11,910 bases of DNA from Archaeoglobi archaeon (lineage in GTDB: Archaea > Halobacteriota > Archaeoglobi > Archaeoglobales > Archaeoglobaceae). Below, piece by piece: positions 11,563 through 11,910 of the stretch (the stretch's first letter is position 1; every line of letters starts with the position of its first letter). The notes under the pieces are model-generated. The model did no database searches and was not told the DNA's origin. It was given only the letters and a program-made list of their open reading frames with translations. The stretch is from NCBI GenBank assembly GCA_004347865.1, contig QNUZ01000044.1, positions 1-11,910 of the forward strand. The letters are read 5' to 3'. The translations under genes and the position numbers were made by a program.

Positions 11563-11698
11563 GGGGTCGTGGCGTAGCCAGGAAGCGCGGCGGGCTCCAG
11601 TGGTGTGATGAATTGTGGGTCTGCTGAAGCGTGATGATCCATTGGAGCGCTGACCCGAAGAGACCCGCAAGTCGTGGGTTCAAATCCCACCGGCCCCA
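11563..11698 (+). tRNA. tRNA-Trp (CCA anticodon) with a 62-nt intron
   Basis: Acceptor strands GGGGTCG (11563-11569) and CGGCCCC (11691-11697) pair with one G-U, and the discriminator is A11698. The D arm is GCGT/GCGC with G18G19 at 11581-11582. The anticodon stem GCGGG (11590-11594) pairs with CCCGC (11664-11668). The anticodon is CCA at 11597-11599. The variable loop is AAGTC, including U47 at 11672, and the T arm is GTGGG-TTCAAAT-CCCAC. The mature tRNA would have 74 nt; the 3' CCA is not encoded. The intron, 11601-11662, sits at the canonical 37/38 position. A bulge-helix-bulge can be drawn with 3 of 4 central pairs (C32, U33 and C35 against 11657-11660). The intron is itself a box C/D guide RNA. 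The downstream CODH-like gene is convergent and ends 9 bp away. Confidence 0.95.
11601..11662 (+). ncRNA. Box C/D methylation guide RNA inside the tRNA-Trp intron
   Basis: The intron contains box C GTGATGA (11605-11611), D' CTGA (11624-11627), C' GTGATGA (11631-11637) and D CTGA (11650-11653), a complete double-guide core. The D guide 11639-11648 pairs with 11594-11603 (10 bp, one G-U). The D' guide 11613-11622 pairs with 11661-11670 (10 bp, one G-U). Counting five bases upstream of each D box puts methylation at C11597 (C34, wobble base) and C11664 (C39). This is the arrangement described for tRNA-Trp introns of Haloferax and other Euryarchaeota, where positions 34 and 39 are methylated. Both duplexes span an exon-intron junction, so modification should precede splicing. 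Confidence 0.93.
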
Positions 11699-11707
11699 TA
11701 AAAAATT

Positions 11708-11910
11708 TTAGTTGAAGCCGAGGGCCTTCCTCTTTTCCAGAATTACTCTCTCTATTAGTTCCGCTGCTTTAAATGGATCTTCCTCGACCAGAACCTTCCC
11801 TCCAGTGAGAACCTCGATGTCCTTCATGAAGAACCTGACTGCATCCTCGCTGCCAGTTATGGGCGGAATTGGAGAAACATGGGTCGTTATTCCATAAGCC
11901 ACGGCAAAAA
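11708..11910 (-). CDS. Ni-CO dehydrogenase catalytic subunit-like C-terminus, partial
   Basis: The last 66 or so codons of a gene entering from the right end. The visible sequence has THVSPIPPITGSED, LTGGKVLVEEDPFKAAELI and KRKALGFN. This PP-x-TGS, LTGGKF/VEEDP, KRKxLG pattern is, from memory, the C-terminal tail of CooS/AcsA-type Ni-Fe carbon monoxide dehydrogenases, which interconvert CO and CO2. The metal-cluster ligands lie upstream and outside the window, so this is a tail-only assignment. A GTG at 11902 could be read as a start, but the frame stays open to the edge and the family is much larger, so I treat the gene as continuing. It is convergent with tRNA-Trp. CODH fits an anaerobe using the reductive acetyl-CoA route. 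Confidence 0.6.
   Translation of the reverse strand, partial: FAVAYGITTHVSPIPPITGSEDAVRFFMKDIEVLTGGKVLVEEDPFKAAELIERVILEKRKALGFN

Overview
The window is archaeal, most likely from a member of the Archaeoglobales or a close relative. A TATA-binding protein gene, a tRNA-Trp whose intron holds a box C/D methylation guide, archaeal TATA boxes about 25 nt upstream of (nearly) leaderless starts, and an archaeal-type KptA all point to Archaea. The gene set fits a thermophilic anaerobe that degrades acyl-CoAs: acyl-CoA dehydrogenase, NADP-type isocitrate dehydrogenase, a CO dehydrogenase-like C-terminus, a UPF0280 protein and a geranylgeranyl-reductase-like flavoprotein. The genus assignment is inference from gene content and remembered family resemblance, not from a search.

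Layout. 1-257: left end and first 49 codons of an IS200/IS605-type tnpB on the minus strand, running off the window, with its own promoter and a nested hairpin. 258-2033: an acyl-CoA dehydrogenase (minus) divergent from a LiuR-like MerR regulator (plus), with a perfect 16-bp palindrome between them. 2112-4968: an operon of isocitrate dehydrogenase, a small GGR-like flavoprotein and UPF0280, linked by two ATGA overlaps. 5024-5266: a small zinc ribbon with an acidic tail. 5248-6715 (minus): an unrecognised helical protein followed 1 nt later by kptA. 6797-7951: a DapL-type aminotransferase. 7952-8703: an eroded mobile-element zone with the C-terminal third of a tnpB (minus), a stand-alone histidine-kinase dimerisation-like ORF (plus) and IS200/IS605-like end sequences. 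8704-10031 (minus): TATA-binding protein followed by a NagD-type HAD phosphatase. 10213-10761 (minus): a DUF429 RNase-H-fold predicted nuclease. 10808-11493: the promoter and first codons of a response regulator, cut off by a secreted permuted papain-like protein gene that has its own promoter. 11563-11698: intron-containing tRNA-Trp. 11708-11910 (minus): C-terminus of a Ni-CO-dehydrogenase-like catalytic subunit.

How the parts work together. The strongest functional unit is the first divergon: a MerR regulator of the type that controls branched-chain acyl-CoA catabolism, its probable operator, and an acyl-CoA dehydrogenase whose catalytic glutamate appears to sit in the isovaleryl-CoA/long-chain dehydrogenase position. 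The tRNA-Trp intron is a second self-contained system. Its two guide segments pair with the exons of its own precursor and, by the N+5 rule, select C34 and C39. The window also shows decay and rearrangement: two partial tnpB genes, a kinase fragment lacking an ATPase domain, and a response-regulator stub. I found no CRISPR array, rRNA gene or complete insertion sequence.
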